Origin: Lethocerus indicus
Taxonomy: Eukaryota; Arthropoda; Insecta; Hemiptera; Belostomatidae
Direction: 5' to 3'
NCBI GenBank assembly: GCA_019843655.1
Contig: JACDQD010000105.1
Location: 4,836,001-4,900,000, forward strand
DNA length: 64,000 nt
The first letter of the stretch is position 1; each line of letters opens with the position of its first letter. A program made the translations under genes and the position numbers. Under the pieces are notes generated by a model. The model saw only the letters and a program-made list of their open reading frames with translations, had not been told where the DNA came from and did no database searches. Shown here piece after piece: positions 11,401 to 23,260 of this stretch.

Positions 11401-12860
11401 TAGTATTTTACTGTGTTGACAAATTTTAGTTGAAATTTTCCTCAGTTAAGTAATTTTAGATTCACGGATTTATACTCTAACAACTGCGATGTGAATTATT
11501 GTAATTGTCTATCCCTTCGCCATTCTGTGTCCTAAAATTTTGCTCGTTTTTGTACTACATTCTTACCTAAATCCGAAAAATACATACAATGCAATCACAA
11601 ATATAATCAATCGAAAACGTCTGCTCAATTAGTTTCATTCCTAATTGTATATTTTATCCCTTCTGTATTTATTTATTTATGGTACTGAAAAAATTAAATC
11701 ATTTTTACGGCTTTAACGACACTACTTATTGACCAGATTATAACAAAAAATTGAATTCTGTAATAATTTTCCCGTTATTTATTATTCAGCATATTACTTC
11801 AGAATAGTTCTGTGTAATTTTGGACGGTGATAGGATTTCAATGGTGATTAGTGAGCAATACATTTTTAATACAGTTTTTTCCGTTAGGATGTACCTGGGA
11901 AATTGACTCCCGTTATGGGAAACGAGGAAAGATTTAATTTCCGTTGGAGATACGATTCATTTTCCGATTCCCTAATTTCTGTTAATTTGTATAAGGAAAA
12001 ATGTTATCGGGCTAAATAAAGAATAAAAATAAATTGAGGATATACGGAATAATGATCGCAGTTAAACGTGTAACAAATTAGCCTTATTATAGGAACGAGA
12101 ATATCGTTGTAACCGGAAGACTGGAAGTGATTTAGTTTCACCGGTCCGGTTCTGTCGCCGAGGAAGTAGTTTCCAAAACCAGCCGGGGCGGTCGAAATAA
12201 GTCTTCGCGCGGTGAAACCGAGAAGGTTAATGGACCGGTGGGGACCGAAGACCAGGAGGGATGTGCTTACAACAGAAGTTGTAAGCCTTCTTGCAGGAAG
12301 CAGACTTCCAATTCAGGGTGAAAGTCGCCCCTCTCCCCAAGCTCGGACTTTAATCTCGGGTATAGTTACGACTCTTCCGACCCGGCGTTCGCAGCGATTT
12401 CTAATTCAGTTTTTGTTTCTGCCCTGCCCGGTTTCACCTTGGCGACCACGCACTGTCGCCTCCCCCCCGGCACTTTCCCTTCCCGGCCCCCCCTCCGCCT
12501 CCCGTCTCTTGAGGCCGAACCCGAACCCGTCCCGGTGACTCAGCTAAGCGATGTTCCCTATCGTAAGAGTTGGGCTTTAATCGGTAGTCGTTTTCCATCA
12601 CGACGCCGTGCCCTGCCCGGCCCCCCTCTCCCTCCCGGTGATTCACCGGTGCAATGTCCTCGGTTACGAAATTCGACCGTATCTGGTTCCCTCCAATATG
12701 GGACCGGTAAGCCCGCTCGTTAATTCAGTCCGTTACGTCAATCGGCAATTAGGTGTTTAGCATTGGTATTGCCACACGTGTGACTTTTCTGTCCTCTGGC
12801 CTGTTCCCCCAACCGGTTTCGGCTTTCCTACCCCCTTCACCGGCGATAAGTTAGCATTAG
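11401..12860. other. AT-rich spacer followed by GC-rich block 12120-12860
   Basis: The left part is AT-rich with nothing recognisable. The right block is C-rich with many CpGs; three overlapping open frames (108 and 94 codons plus, 70 minus) are proline- and arginine-rich, as expected from composition. An E-box palindrome CACACGTGTG lies at 12773-12782, and its ACACGTGTGACT portion recurs at 52745-52756. Confidence 0.55.
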
Positions 12861-14220
12861 ACAATAGCTATATTCAGTTCTTACTCACAACATTACCGTC
12901 TAAAACAATCTGCATATAGGCCTGCATATATATATTTTGACTTGCATTTGTATAATTCTTAAGAAATTATTGTGACCGGCTGTTATCCTGTGAAATGTGG
13001 GGTAAATAAAATACGAAGAAGAACCATTGATATATAGTCGTTCGTATTTTTTATTTAACTGTCCAGGAGAATATAGAAATGCATATAAGTAAACGTGTAT
13101 TAATAATCTATTAATGTATAGTCAGAAAATATTTCAAACCTACCCTCCATAACTATACCATTTTCACGGCCCCAACCCCATTTCGTACATTTTACCTGTA
13201 TAACAATCTGGACATTATACAGCGAATAATTAGATTTAAGGGTACATTGCAAATATTAAACAATAATTCATCCGTATGTTAATTTATTCGAGTAACGTTT
13301 GTCTTATTATTAGAAAGAAGACTGTGACGATTAAAATAAAAATGCTGCAAACCCCTCAGTAAGCCGGGGCGTTATTTGTGAAACGATTTCGCTGGAAAAG
13401 CGGCCCGTTATTTTCTGGCAAAAATCCAATAACTTAATTGAATTTGGCCGTGCTCACTCGGCGAGTTTTGCTCACTGAGATATTATGTCTCTTTGGACCC
13501 CGGATTAACTAATTCTCTCGTGTTTCGCAGGTCGGCAATTTCCACGCTCTTTGCTGTCGTACAAATCTTGTTCCCAATTACATCCAGTATTATAATAATA
13601 TATATAAATAAACTTAACTCTTGAGGGAGTTTTAATTTTCATCGTAAGTAATATTGAGAATATTTGGTTACTTTCAAAAGCAATTAGGCCTGTTACTGCT
13701 GAAAAAACGGCATTCCTTACAATTTATTATAAGAAACCTCTTGATTTTATGATAAACAATGATTGTATAGATAATGTTATAAATGTAACATAATTATATT
13801 CATATATACGTCGTATAAATAATTATAAAAAGATAATCCGTCATTACTTAATACAGTAGGCTAATTGCAATATTGTATTTCTGCAGGTTACGCCTACAGT
13901 CAGAATATTTGTGTTGGAATAATAAACGTTAGGAATAGATCAGTTTACTCAACAGTTCATTAAAGTTCATAAAAATATAAATTATTATTCCACCAGTATT
14001 GTCGAGGCGTCTCATCAAAATTCATTGACTGTACGGTCGTTAAATTGCAGTTGTGGCCGCAATATCTATTATCTCCGGGGAGACGCTGCATTGTACGTTT
14101 TGTAAGGCTTCAGCTTCCTGTCCCGAAATTATACCGCCTCAAAGTGATAGTATTTTTCCATATTCTTAATAAAAATACAGGGTATATTTTTTTTATTTGA
14201 TGATTGTGCATATTCATTTA
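12861..14220. other. AT-rich spacer with an acceptor-like motif
   Basis: At 13503-13530 a branchpoint-like TTAACTAAT, a pyrimidine-rich run and TTTCGCAG form a good 3' splice-site motif. It is followed by a frame open for 26 codons to TAA (13531-13611). There is no donor and no recognised similarity, so it is treated as a likely decoy. Otherwise only AT-rich sequence is seen. Confidence 0.5.
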
Positions 14221-16510
14221 GCCATAAAATTATCATCGAGCGTACTAGTAGTGATCCCTCCCGGCAGCGGAGAGGGAAAACTCGGACGTGGAAAATCGCC
14301 GGCGCCGTAAAATCATAAAGCCGTAAAATGGCGGACCTGTGAAGGGAGAAAAAAAGAGGAATAACCCGCGGCCCTATCGAGTAACTGATTTCTACGCGGT
14401 TTCTTCTATGGATTACCCCTGCGGGGAGAACCGTTGTGTGCCCGGGGCAGCCTGAGAACGGGCAATAGCAATCGAGATCGAAAGAGGAAATCAGTATTCC
14501 ATATATCTCAATATATTCCGAATATTCGAGTGTAATTCAAATTCGTCCCGCGATGGTGTACTCTACAATGGGGTTGAACTGTATGTTCAACACTTTATAC
14601 GTGTTTTAAATATAAATAGGAATACAAATATTTAGTAATACTCGTGGGAAAGGTGCTACTTGTGACGATGTTTCTTATCCGAGGTCGAGGATAGAAATAT
14701 CTAAATTATTCTCATAAATTTTGCGATTTTATGACGCCACTGTTTTTCGTTTTCTTTTTTTTACAATAATTCGTAGACTTGTCTGTAGTGTCTACATCGA
14801 GCAAAACAAAATATAAGCCCTTTTTTTAAAAATAAATCCAGTTTACGTTGATAGGCTCGTGATTGGAAAGATAGATTGCCTGTTGGTTATTTCTGTTTCT
14901 TTCGCAATGCAGCGAATTGTGTAAATGAGCGCGTCGATTGTCACTAATGGAACTGGCTGGAACACAGGTGTGCGGGCGGTTCGCTCGGACGGTTTTGCCG
15001 CAATCGTCGTCGGTTAAATTTGCACTTCAATGCGCCAAGTGGACTGGAGCCGACAACAGCTCAACTTGCCCAACGGGGGCTTTGCGAATCGCCGCGCAAT
15101 AGCGTTAATTCCAAGCTCTTTTCTGGAATTTTATTGCTCGCTTGCACGCGCCAATCGTTCGCCGGACGGGTTTCAACCGCCCGGGCCCCATCGAACCCGG
15201 TGTTGAGTCAAATTTTTTATTCAAAGCGGCCGAAATTTGTTATCGTTTCGATATTTGAATTTTTTATATGAAGTTTCAACGCGACCCGCGTCCTAGCGTT
15301 TAAGACAAAATCGCGTTGCGCAACTTTCCACCTGGGAGGGGACCGCAAGGCGCTCACGGGTCCCGGATTTACTACGGTTAAACCTGATATCCTACGGTCG
15401 GGTTCACAGGATCCGGCGGGCGCATATCCCAACGGGCGTAGAGAATATAATAGTCTTCTGCTTTATGAAATGGAGCGTGCTTGTGTGAACGGTCCCCCTA
15501 CCGGGTTTAGGCTGAAATGTACACCGGCGGTTTCCTACTGTGCATCCTATTCGATTCGTGGTTCGAAACAATTTCATATATATTGTATGTCCCATATGTT
15601 ACACGTATGCGTGGGATATAGATAAACGTTTCGGTGAAATATATACTTCTACGCATATCTGTTATTTCGTACTGTTATACTGCAGATGTTATTATTGTTT
15701 TAAAAAAGGCTCGTTAAACCGCGTACAACCAGTTCAAATTTAGAGACAAGTATTATTTTCCTTTAACTTACAGGACGAATGATAGACTCCGTCAAGATAC
15801 TATTCACGATTATATTTTCATTTCTAAAGGGTTTTCGTATCAAAAAAATTAATTTTGAACACGGCAAAAAATGTAACACGCGTATTTTATATCTGTATTA
15901 CTTCATACTCGGCGTTGTAGTCCGTGATGGATCAGGGGCGAGTCCCCCTCCAACCTACCGGGTTGCTAATCCTTTTCGCGTACTAAACGCCTTTTTATAT
16001 CAAATATTCACTACTACGTAGTTATGCCACTGCAATTCAATGTGTAGGTAAATTAGGCTCCATTTCCTACGTTCGACTTCCTTTTTGTGTCAGGTTTTGG
16101 ACAATAATCGGGGCGGTCGGCGTTTTGCAATTATGAGGGGGCGCGAGGTCAGTGCTCCGGTTGATGACGGGAGCAATTCTGTGGGTCAAACGCAAAATGA
16201 GTTATCCGTCCGGAGCGTGTGCCCGGATTGCAAATGGGTAGGGACTTAATTCAAACGCCCTTGGCGCTCAATAGGGGTCCTCTTCCCATCTAATAATAAG
16301 GTTAAGCGTCCCGGCTCGGCTGCAAATAGGGGCCGACAATGCTCTAAGTTAGGCCCCGGAATGGGGGCCAGACGGGGGGGGGGGAGTAATCTCTTTTTAT
16401 CCCTTGGAGATTGTATTGTCGACTGGCACTCCGTTGTTTTGCCTTCCTGGTGCCAATTTCAGAATATACTCCCGCCCGCGTCGCGTGTCCACCCTGAAAC
16501 AGGGAAGAGA
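14221..16510. other. Three GC-rich blocks separated by AT-rich DNA
   Basis: Blocks lie near 14230-14480, 14920-15440 and 16060-16500. Open frames of 63-83 codons on both strands overlap and carry no domain. An acceptor-like TTTAACTTACAG ends at about 15773 with no donor after it. The last block contains an 11-G run (16374-16384). Confidence 0.5.
16363..16384 (+). other. Candidate G-quadruplex
   Basis: GGGGG (16363-16367), a 6-nt spacer, then eleven consecutive Gs (16374-16384), which can supply three further G-triplets. This meets the usual four-run pattern on the + strand. Formation in the cell is inference. Confidence 0.5.
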
Positions 16511-18830
16511 GCCCAGTCTTCATGAATGGCTGTAATCGAATTCCAGTTTATCTATTTTTGTTGAATATTTTCATCCGATAAAAAATATAATAATATTTGA
16601 GAGTTTATTAGGGTTCGATGCTGTTGTTGTTATATATAATTTCAGTTTGGAATTACGCAACTGTTTACTCATTCTATCATCACGCATCAATTACAATTTT
16701 TCCCTTATATGCCCCATAAATTTCTTTAATCGTGAAACAAAATTTTTTCGTACCGGAAAATTGGCAACAACTTGTAGCTTGAGGTGTTTTTAAAATGAAA
16801 TTTTATAACACGGTTCCGCGAATAATTAGGAAATATATCTTCCACTCTACAAGTGCGAGTAACACTGGAATACAATTAAATAACTGTGTATTGAAAACAA
16901 TTCGAATTATTCTGTGAGTGCAGTAGTTAATTCAGCATAATTAAACGCTTTCTCCGACATAACCGTGCGAGAAAGGAACGTTAACAGGAGCAATAAAATA
17001 ATATTGAACTTGAAAATTAACTGTCTGATTTAAATGATAGCGAATGCTCGGTACTACGCCCAGTGTAGCAATTAGACCCCGTACGTGAGGAAAAGTCCTC
17101 AGTCGAATTTTCGAATCCGCCCCCGGGTGGGGGGGACATTGAAAACTTTTACGCTTCCGGAACCAGACGACCAATTGATTCGAAAAGCGGAACTAGATAA
17201 TCGTTCCAGAACGTCAATAAAATTTAACAACCTTTCTGAAATGTAAGAGTTCATTTCGAAAGGTTATTTATTCCAATGGCTTTGGGACCGATCTGTATTA
17301 ATTCATCAAAGATTTCAGTCAGATGAAGTTTTGAATAGAACCAAAAGGAAAGTTTTCACTAGCGAAAGTTTCTTTCTTTTTCCGATTATTTGATCCTTAT
17401 TGGAAATATAAATTGCTGTAATTTCGCCCTTACATTCATTTCAATGTAACATACATTATATTATAATGATTACAAATTTAAGCTATTTTTTCCGCGAAGG
17501 TTTGTAATATCAAAATAATGTATAATTAATATATTATTACTTATTACTAATAATTTATATTTCTTTCTTTGTGGGAATCTAAATTTAAGGATATTTTAAG
17601 GTATCTAGAACTTCTTCTAATGGATGTTTTTTGAACATCTTTAATTTAATACTGGTGAGGGTAATGACTCTTCGGTAGAAAGTGGTTTTAGACGGGCATG
17701 GTATTTAGCGGGTCGTTTTTAAATAATTTTGAAAGTCTGTAGCTACGAGTGGTTTTATATTTTACACACGTAACATCTGCGTGCTTTATTCCTATTTTTG
17801 TTCCTAATTTCGTGTTGTATTTAATTTCGATTTTAGCGTAATGCTGGATTGCGTTGAGGTAGAGGCGGATACGATCACGATTGGTGTGATTCATTTATTT
17901 GAATTTTTTAGTATATCAGATCTTTGTATAAAACAAGTTTATTTCTTATTCAAGAAGTAAAGTACGCATTGTTTACTCCATGAATTCCACCAGCTTGCAA
18001 TTTGAAACTTATTGCTGCCTTTAGTTGTTTACATCAGTCTGTGCAGACATGATTAGCATGAAAATATGGAGGAGGGATTATATGGAATTGATTCACGCGA
18101 GTCAGTTTAATTAATGATTCCTGCGCTAATTCGGTTCAGTTGAGGTAAACAATTGGCCGCGTAGTTCATGCATTTCAACACCGAGTTTCTAAATTAAGGA
18201 CTTTAATATCAAGTATCTGGTAATAGGTTATTTCATATACATTTTTATTTTAACTTCATGAAAGAAGTACTAAGGACAAAAGTAAAATCTAACAGACTAA
18301 ACCTAGTAACATGAGAATGGCGATTAACGATGATCCAGTGTAACCGACAGATTCTGGCTGACTGGGCAAAATGAGGCTGGCAAAATGACCACCGAGTCGA
18401 ATCGAACGGTTATGATGCGATCATCATACGATTTATATAATCCGTGGCTACCTAATGCGATTCTCCTCGGTTGCACTTCATTTTGGAGAAAGTAAAACAG
18501 AAAGGGCGATTATTATGTGAAAATCGTGAACTGAAAGTTAACCTATGGCGGGAAAAGGGGTATAATAAATAATTGCCTTTGACTTTGTCTTTTGTGGGAC
18601 GCTGCGTTGTTTGATGTGGACAAAATTTATTTGTAGACCATAATAGTCTACTCTTAATTATATTGGTAACGGGAGTTAGCCATGGGAAAAAAGTAATATT
18701 TACATGGATAGATAATTACATATAAACGGGTAAAATTTACCGCATATTAAATTCAATATTGAAATCGAAAAAGCGATGATTCGTGCGGAGATTTCGTTTA
18801 CGATTTTTGTTTACTGTTCAGAAATGTGCC
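16511..18830. other. AT-rich non-coding stretch
   Basis: No repeat array, exon-like pair or GC block. Minus-strand frames of 77 (16941-17174) and 68 codons (17688-17894) have no recognisable motif. Near 18405-18422 a 7-bp hairpin (TATGATG/CATCATA) is within chance expectation. Confidence 0.6.
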
Positions 18831-20160
18831 CGTTATTAATATCCCGGATAATTGAATGTGGAACTGCGCGGGGGTTAGCGGGATTATCGAAGGTATGATT
18901 GGCTGTCAACATTCGCGTTTTTTTTCGCAATGACACGAACGGTGACAGACAATCGTACCCCGGATAATTTGAATTTCTACTGTGGTGGGAAAACTCGAAA
19001 AATTCATTTCTCCGCGAATCAACTTGCAACGGCCTTCCGTGGCAGCATTAGCCAGGAATTTCGGGAAGAAGAACCAAGCATTGCATTGCCCCGGGGACAG
19101 GCTTTGTTTATTTTCGTTTTTCGTGTTTTCAATGAAAATGAGATGACGGATGCTTAAGACAATTATGTAATATTTCAAATCCTCACAGGGAAACAGATAT
19201 TTTTGGGCCAGCTGAATTATACCAGGATATTATTAAGTTGTGAGATTATGGCAAATCCTGAAGGGCTGCATTGTTCCGATTCGTACATACTATCGAAAGG
19301 AAAATATTTTTGTAATTCTAACAAATACGTAATTTTGGAGTTGCGCCGAAGTTTATTTGTTCTCTCCGTTCTCCTTTTTTCCAACTGTAATTTTGTCCGT
19401 TTCCCTAATTCGTCACCGTCGCCGTGGCGACCCTGACGAATCGGGATTGTAGAACAGGGTTGGATTTCATATTGGGGCCCCGAAGCGACCCCGATTTTAC
19501 CTTTTTCTTTTCAATTTTTTATCTACCCGTTGATTTATTCGATCCGGCTGATGGAGTTGTCGTGTCTTCTTCGGCCGTGTTATTTGTCCTGTCGGCGTAT
19601 CCGGGAGCCGGTGCACATCTGTGTCGGTGCCGGAAAGGCCCGGGTAAGAGCAGAGCAGAGCAGTAGCAGGTCTAGCTAGCAGGTGCCCCCCAACAACGGT
19701 CGGACAATGAACAAGTGTGCTCCGTGTACCTGCCCCGTCATACCTCTCTCTCTCTCTCTCTCTCTCTGCCCTCTTCTCTCTGTTATCCCCAGTGTTACGC
19801 ACGCACCAACACACTACGCACACGGAGGCACACGCACGCGCGTAAACACTCGACACACCCAACACGCACACACCTTTGTCTCTCCCCCTCTTCCTCTCTA
19901 GCTCTCTCCCTACAGTGAGGAACAGAACCCTCACCATACAAGTGAGACATTGACCTCGGTTCTTCCACTCCGCTTTTATGCTCCCGGCTCTGCCCCCCGA
20001 TAAACCCATCACTACTACTAGTCTTGTTTCAAAGTATCGTGACTTCACAATTTCTTTCTGGGACAGACCGGCGTCTGCTTTGCGTCCGCTCCGAACCATT
20101 TCATAATGCATCTGTAAGCCAAGTTGCATTCCATTTGTATCCCTTTATTTATTTTTTAAA
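18831..20160. other. Mixed stretch with CT- and CA-rich low complexity
   Basis: Small overlapping frames near 18810-19180 on both strands have no domain. The longest frame of the window, 210 codons on the minus strand (19497-20129), crosses the CT and CA tracts. Its Arg-Glu repeats come from the CT run, and I see no domain on either side. The 19560-19680 part is GC-rich. Confidence 0.55.
19744..19875. repeat. Compound CT microsatellite and CA-rich tract
   Basis: A 24-bp (CT)12 run (19744-19767) is followed by degenerate CT sequence and then a CA- and CACG-rich tract to about 19875. The + strand is almost free of purine runs. Mutation-prone low-complexity DNA. Confidence 0.9.
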
Positions 20161-21700
20161 TCGAATAGTACTTTAAAGACCTGCGAGCGTGTGTATATTG
20201 GCTGAAATAAACTTGTATACTCAGAAAAGGACATTTGATCGCACATATCTGAGTTTGGCCACGTTTTGTTTGCTTTCTCCAACAGTAAAACGCTGCCCAA
20301 AATATTACATAGAGAAAACTTTATTATAGAAAATATTGTCTATCCTTATAGTAATAAGCAGTTGGGAAAGTCTATAAATAAAATTCCAGTAAGATACATT
20401 TATCGGCTCAATCCTACAAGCCCGATTGCATCTATGAACCTGTATTTTTCTGGTCTCTAAAATAGTCGGTATTTCTTTTAACTTGCTATAAATCATGGAA
20501 ACGGCTTAAATTAGACTCGAACTGTGCCTCCGTATCTAGAAAACGGTCTTTCAGGAAGACAAACCGTTCGACTGTCCTTTAGTTCGGGGGCCGCAATATG
20601 GGTCACGAGATATCTATAATTGGCTCACGAGAGGAAACTCCGAATACTTATTTTCCCGGCTTAGAACCGCCCACTAGTTCCATTAATAAATCAAGTAGCA
20701 TATAATTACAAGGGGTTGGTGCGGGGAGGGGGAAGAGGGGATTATTGTCTGTAGCTATTTATACCCTCGTTAAACTAATCGCCTAATTAAACGGGCTCGT
20801 AAATTATTCGCGTTGCATAATTTGTATGAGCGATACCCAATTTTCATTTGTTGACTCGCGATGTTAATTCCGACGTTAATAGCATTTCAGAAGGCTTGTT
20901 AGTGTGCGGGGCTACCTTTGTATTCCGCTCGTAAACTGTCGCAGTTCTAAATTCATGCTAGCTCTCGTTGAATACATTAATTTCGCAGGAAAAAGAAAAA
21001 GGGAAATGAGACAACAGAAATATTCCCCAGGGATTAAAAATGAATGTGATAGAATAAAATGAACTCATATAAATTGTCACGGCCTTTTTTACAATATTAT
21101 TATTTCGTAATAATTAATAATAATCCTGCTCTCGTATTTTATTAATCTACAGTTTCATCTCATGTTATTAGCAGCGTTAACGGCTATAGAATCCTAACTT
21201 TTATTAGTATATCTGTGATAATAGATTACAAATATCTCTGCCATTAGTCTCACTTTTGCCGAAGAGATTTGAAGGATCGCTTTTTAAAGAAAACAGACGG
21301 AATGCAAAATTCCGTCTCGTTACGTGGTGCTCACCAGCCCTGTGCTTGAAGCAGGATCCGTACCAGAAGATTCTAAAACCGTAGCATTTCGACGATGGTC
21401 CGATGCATTCAGTGCGCCGAGAGCCATTCAAAGTGTCAAAAGGATTTTTTTAAGTGTTTAGCCAAGTGTAGAGATTGTTCGTAATCAACCGCATCGAAAC
21501 AATTTTAGGTTTGTCATCTTCGGCGTAAAACATCAGCAAAGTTATATATTTATATATAACCAATTTATAAAGGTATCCTTTACATTGTACCCTTGTTTTG
21601 ACACGCTAATGAAGACCTTAGGCTGTGTACAAGCACTTTTTTAAATTAGGAATAAAGTTTTTTGCTGTCCTGCGGAATAAAATAATTAGTTTATATATTG
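20161..21700. other. AT-rich stretch with TAAT-rich core and a G-rich tract
   Basis: ATGATTTAT occurs on the minus strand at 20488-20496. A four-run G tract lies at 20712-20740. The segment 20760-20900 is dense in TAAT, TTAAT and AATTAA cores between CpG-containing words, a texture like homeodomain-bound enhancers. No gene is recognised; a minus-strand frame of 75 codons at 21204-21431 lacks features. Confidence 0.5.
20712..20740 (+). other. Candidate G-quadruplex
   Basis: Four G runs of 4, 4, 5 and 4 bases with loops of 7, 1 and 4 nt, which fits the canonical pattern on the + strand. Confidence 0.6.
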
Positions 21701-23260
21701 CGGCGGAATTGGCCCGTGTGTACCGGCCGGATTCGCCAAGGAATATTTATACGGCGTTATGATTTTTTATTGACTTTATCTCCGGGCGTTATCTCTTCAC
21801 ACCCGATTTAGCCGCAACGCCATTTCCGAAGCAACACACTCGGTTGGACCTCAAATAGCGGGGTTCATTTCTGCTCCGCGGGAGGGAAGCAGGCGCATCG
21901 AGATAACGATAACTTTTCAAATAGTTCCGTCGCTCTTTCGCCCTTCAAAGCATTACACTAATTGGTGGGAAATTTCATTTAAAATTCCAAACGCCGAGGT
22001 GGAACTGACATAGGTCTCTGTGGGGTTTGTACATCCAGTCGGAGCAGTGATTGCACAGTGTGTGCGTTTCCGTGTGTGTTCAGCTGTTCGGGTTCGGCAG
22101 TACGAAGGGGGGCTAGAAGCGTTACTATCTCCGAACCGCAGGAAGCCTTTCCATGTCTGAAACCTCATTAATCTTAAACGTCGATTAGAAGCAGTGAAAC
22201 CTCTTTCTTGTCTCGGCTTCCTCGAGTGTGACGTTGGCCAGATGCCGCGCCCGATCTGTTTCACATCGGCCGCTCGGTTACCGAATTCAAAATAATTGAA
22301 AAAATGTTGAAATTTATCGGTTTCGTTGATAGGGAATGAACGATTTATCTTTACCTAATATTCCCGACTTTTTCAGCGATTCGTCTGTCCTTTGTCTGTT
22401 TAACTCGCTGAAGATCGCCATTAGTTTTAGACAACATTTCTTCATTAAATTATTGAGGCACGTACATTTATCGCCTGCCGATGAGGATGAAATATTTCTG
22501 CTGTCATTGAAGTCGGTTGTTTGTAATTTCCGCTTTTTTTTCGTTGTTGCATCGTAAATTGTCAGATCTTAAGGGAGTAGAAACAGCGTATATGTCGCAA
22601 TTGTGGGCGGACTGCATCCGACACGTCAAAATAGGCGCTATCGAAATTCTACCGGAGCCAACGACAAGCCTTTACGGAACCATTAAATGTTCGGTGCCGG
22701 GACTGGTTTATGTTTGCATGAATGTAGCCGGTACAAGGAATATAAGCTTTTGCTAGCGTGCGACTCTGACCCGACATAATTTGTTACCCATGTCGTTTCC
22801 AGTCCAGTGTCCTCGAATGGCGGGATATACGCTGCGCCCATTTTTGCGGAAAAGCGCGCAGAAAAAAAAACCCAGCGGTCGTATCGGGAGGGAGGCCGAG
22901 GCGTAAAGTTTTGACGACTGACGCTCGTAATTTAGGTTTTTTACCAAACGCGGAGGGGGCCGTCTACACAATGGCGCGGAGGCGCGTAAGTAACATTAGG
23001 CCGGGGGAAGCCGGGGGGAAAATAAGCCCCGCAGAGCACGTGCTCGTCCCGAGCCGGGAAACTGACGCGCCCAGGCGATAAATATTCCCTTTTATTTTAA
23101 TAAAGTTGGACGGCCTAAATTCGCGGAAAAAACACGCCTTTTTAAACTGCCTAGCGCCGGTTGGAGTTTTTATTGTACTTCTTGTTTATTCGCGAGTGCG
23201 CCTGTCTCGTTTTAAGGCCCCGGGGATCCTAAAATGTTGACACGTTTTGCATCTAAATGT
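21701..23260. other. GC-richer stretch, no gene recognised
   Basis: CpG-rich parts lie near 21690-21910, 21990-22270 and 22780-23240. Open frames of 103 codons minus (21953-22264), 73 and 79 plus (22336-22756) and 72 minus have no domain. GTAAGT at about 22986 is a good donor sequence, but the upstream AG choices have no pyrimidine tract. A 12-bp E-box palindrome lies at 23034-23045. Confidence 0.5.
23034..23045. promoter_or_regulatory. Candidate E-box palindrome
   Basis: GAGCACGTGCTC is a perfect 12-bp palindrome around CACGTG, the class of site bound by bHLH and bHLH-Zip dimers such as Myc/Max-type factors. About sixteen 12-bp palindromes are expected by chance in this length, so only the CACGTG core adds weight. 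Confidence 0.3.

Noticed and set aside
18395..18450. Possible small structured RNA or tRNA-like segment
   Set aside because: Only a 7-bp stem; T-arm pairing fails on both strands.
19497..20129. 210-codon minus-strand open frame, the longest in the window
   Set aside because: It crosses the CT and CA tracts, whose periodicity keeps the frame open and gives Arg-Glu repeats; the rest has no recognisable domain and no splice or promoter context.
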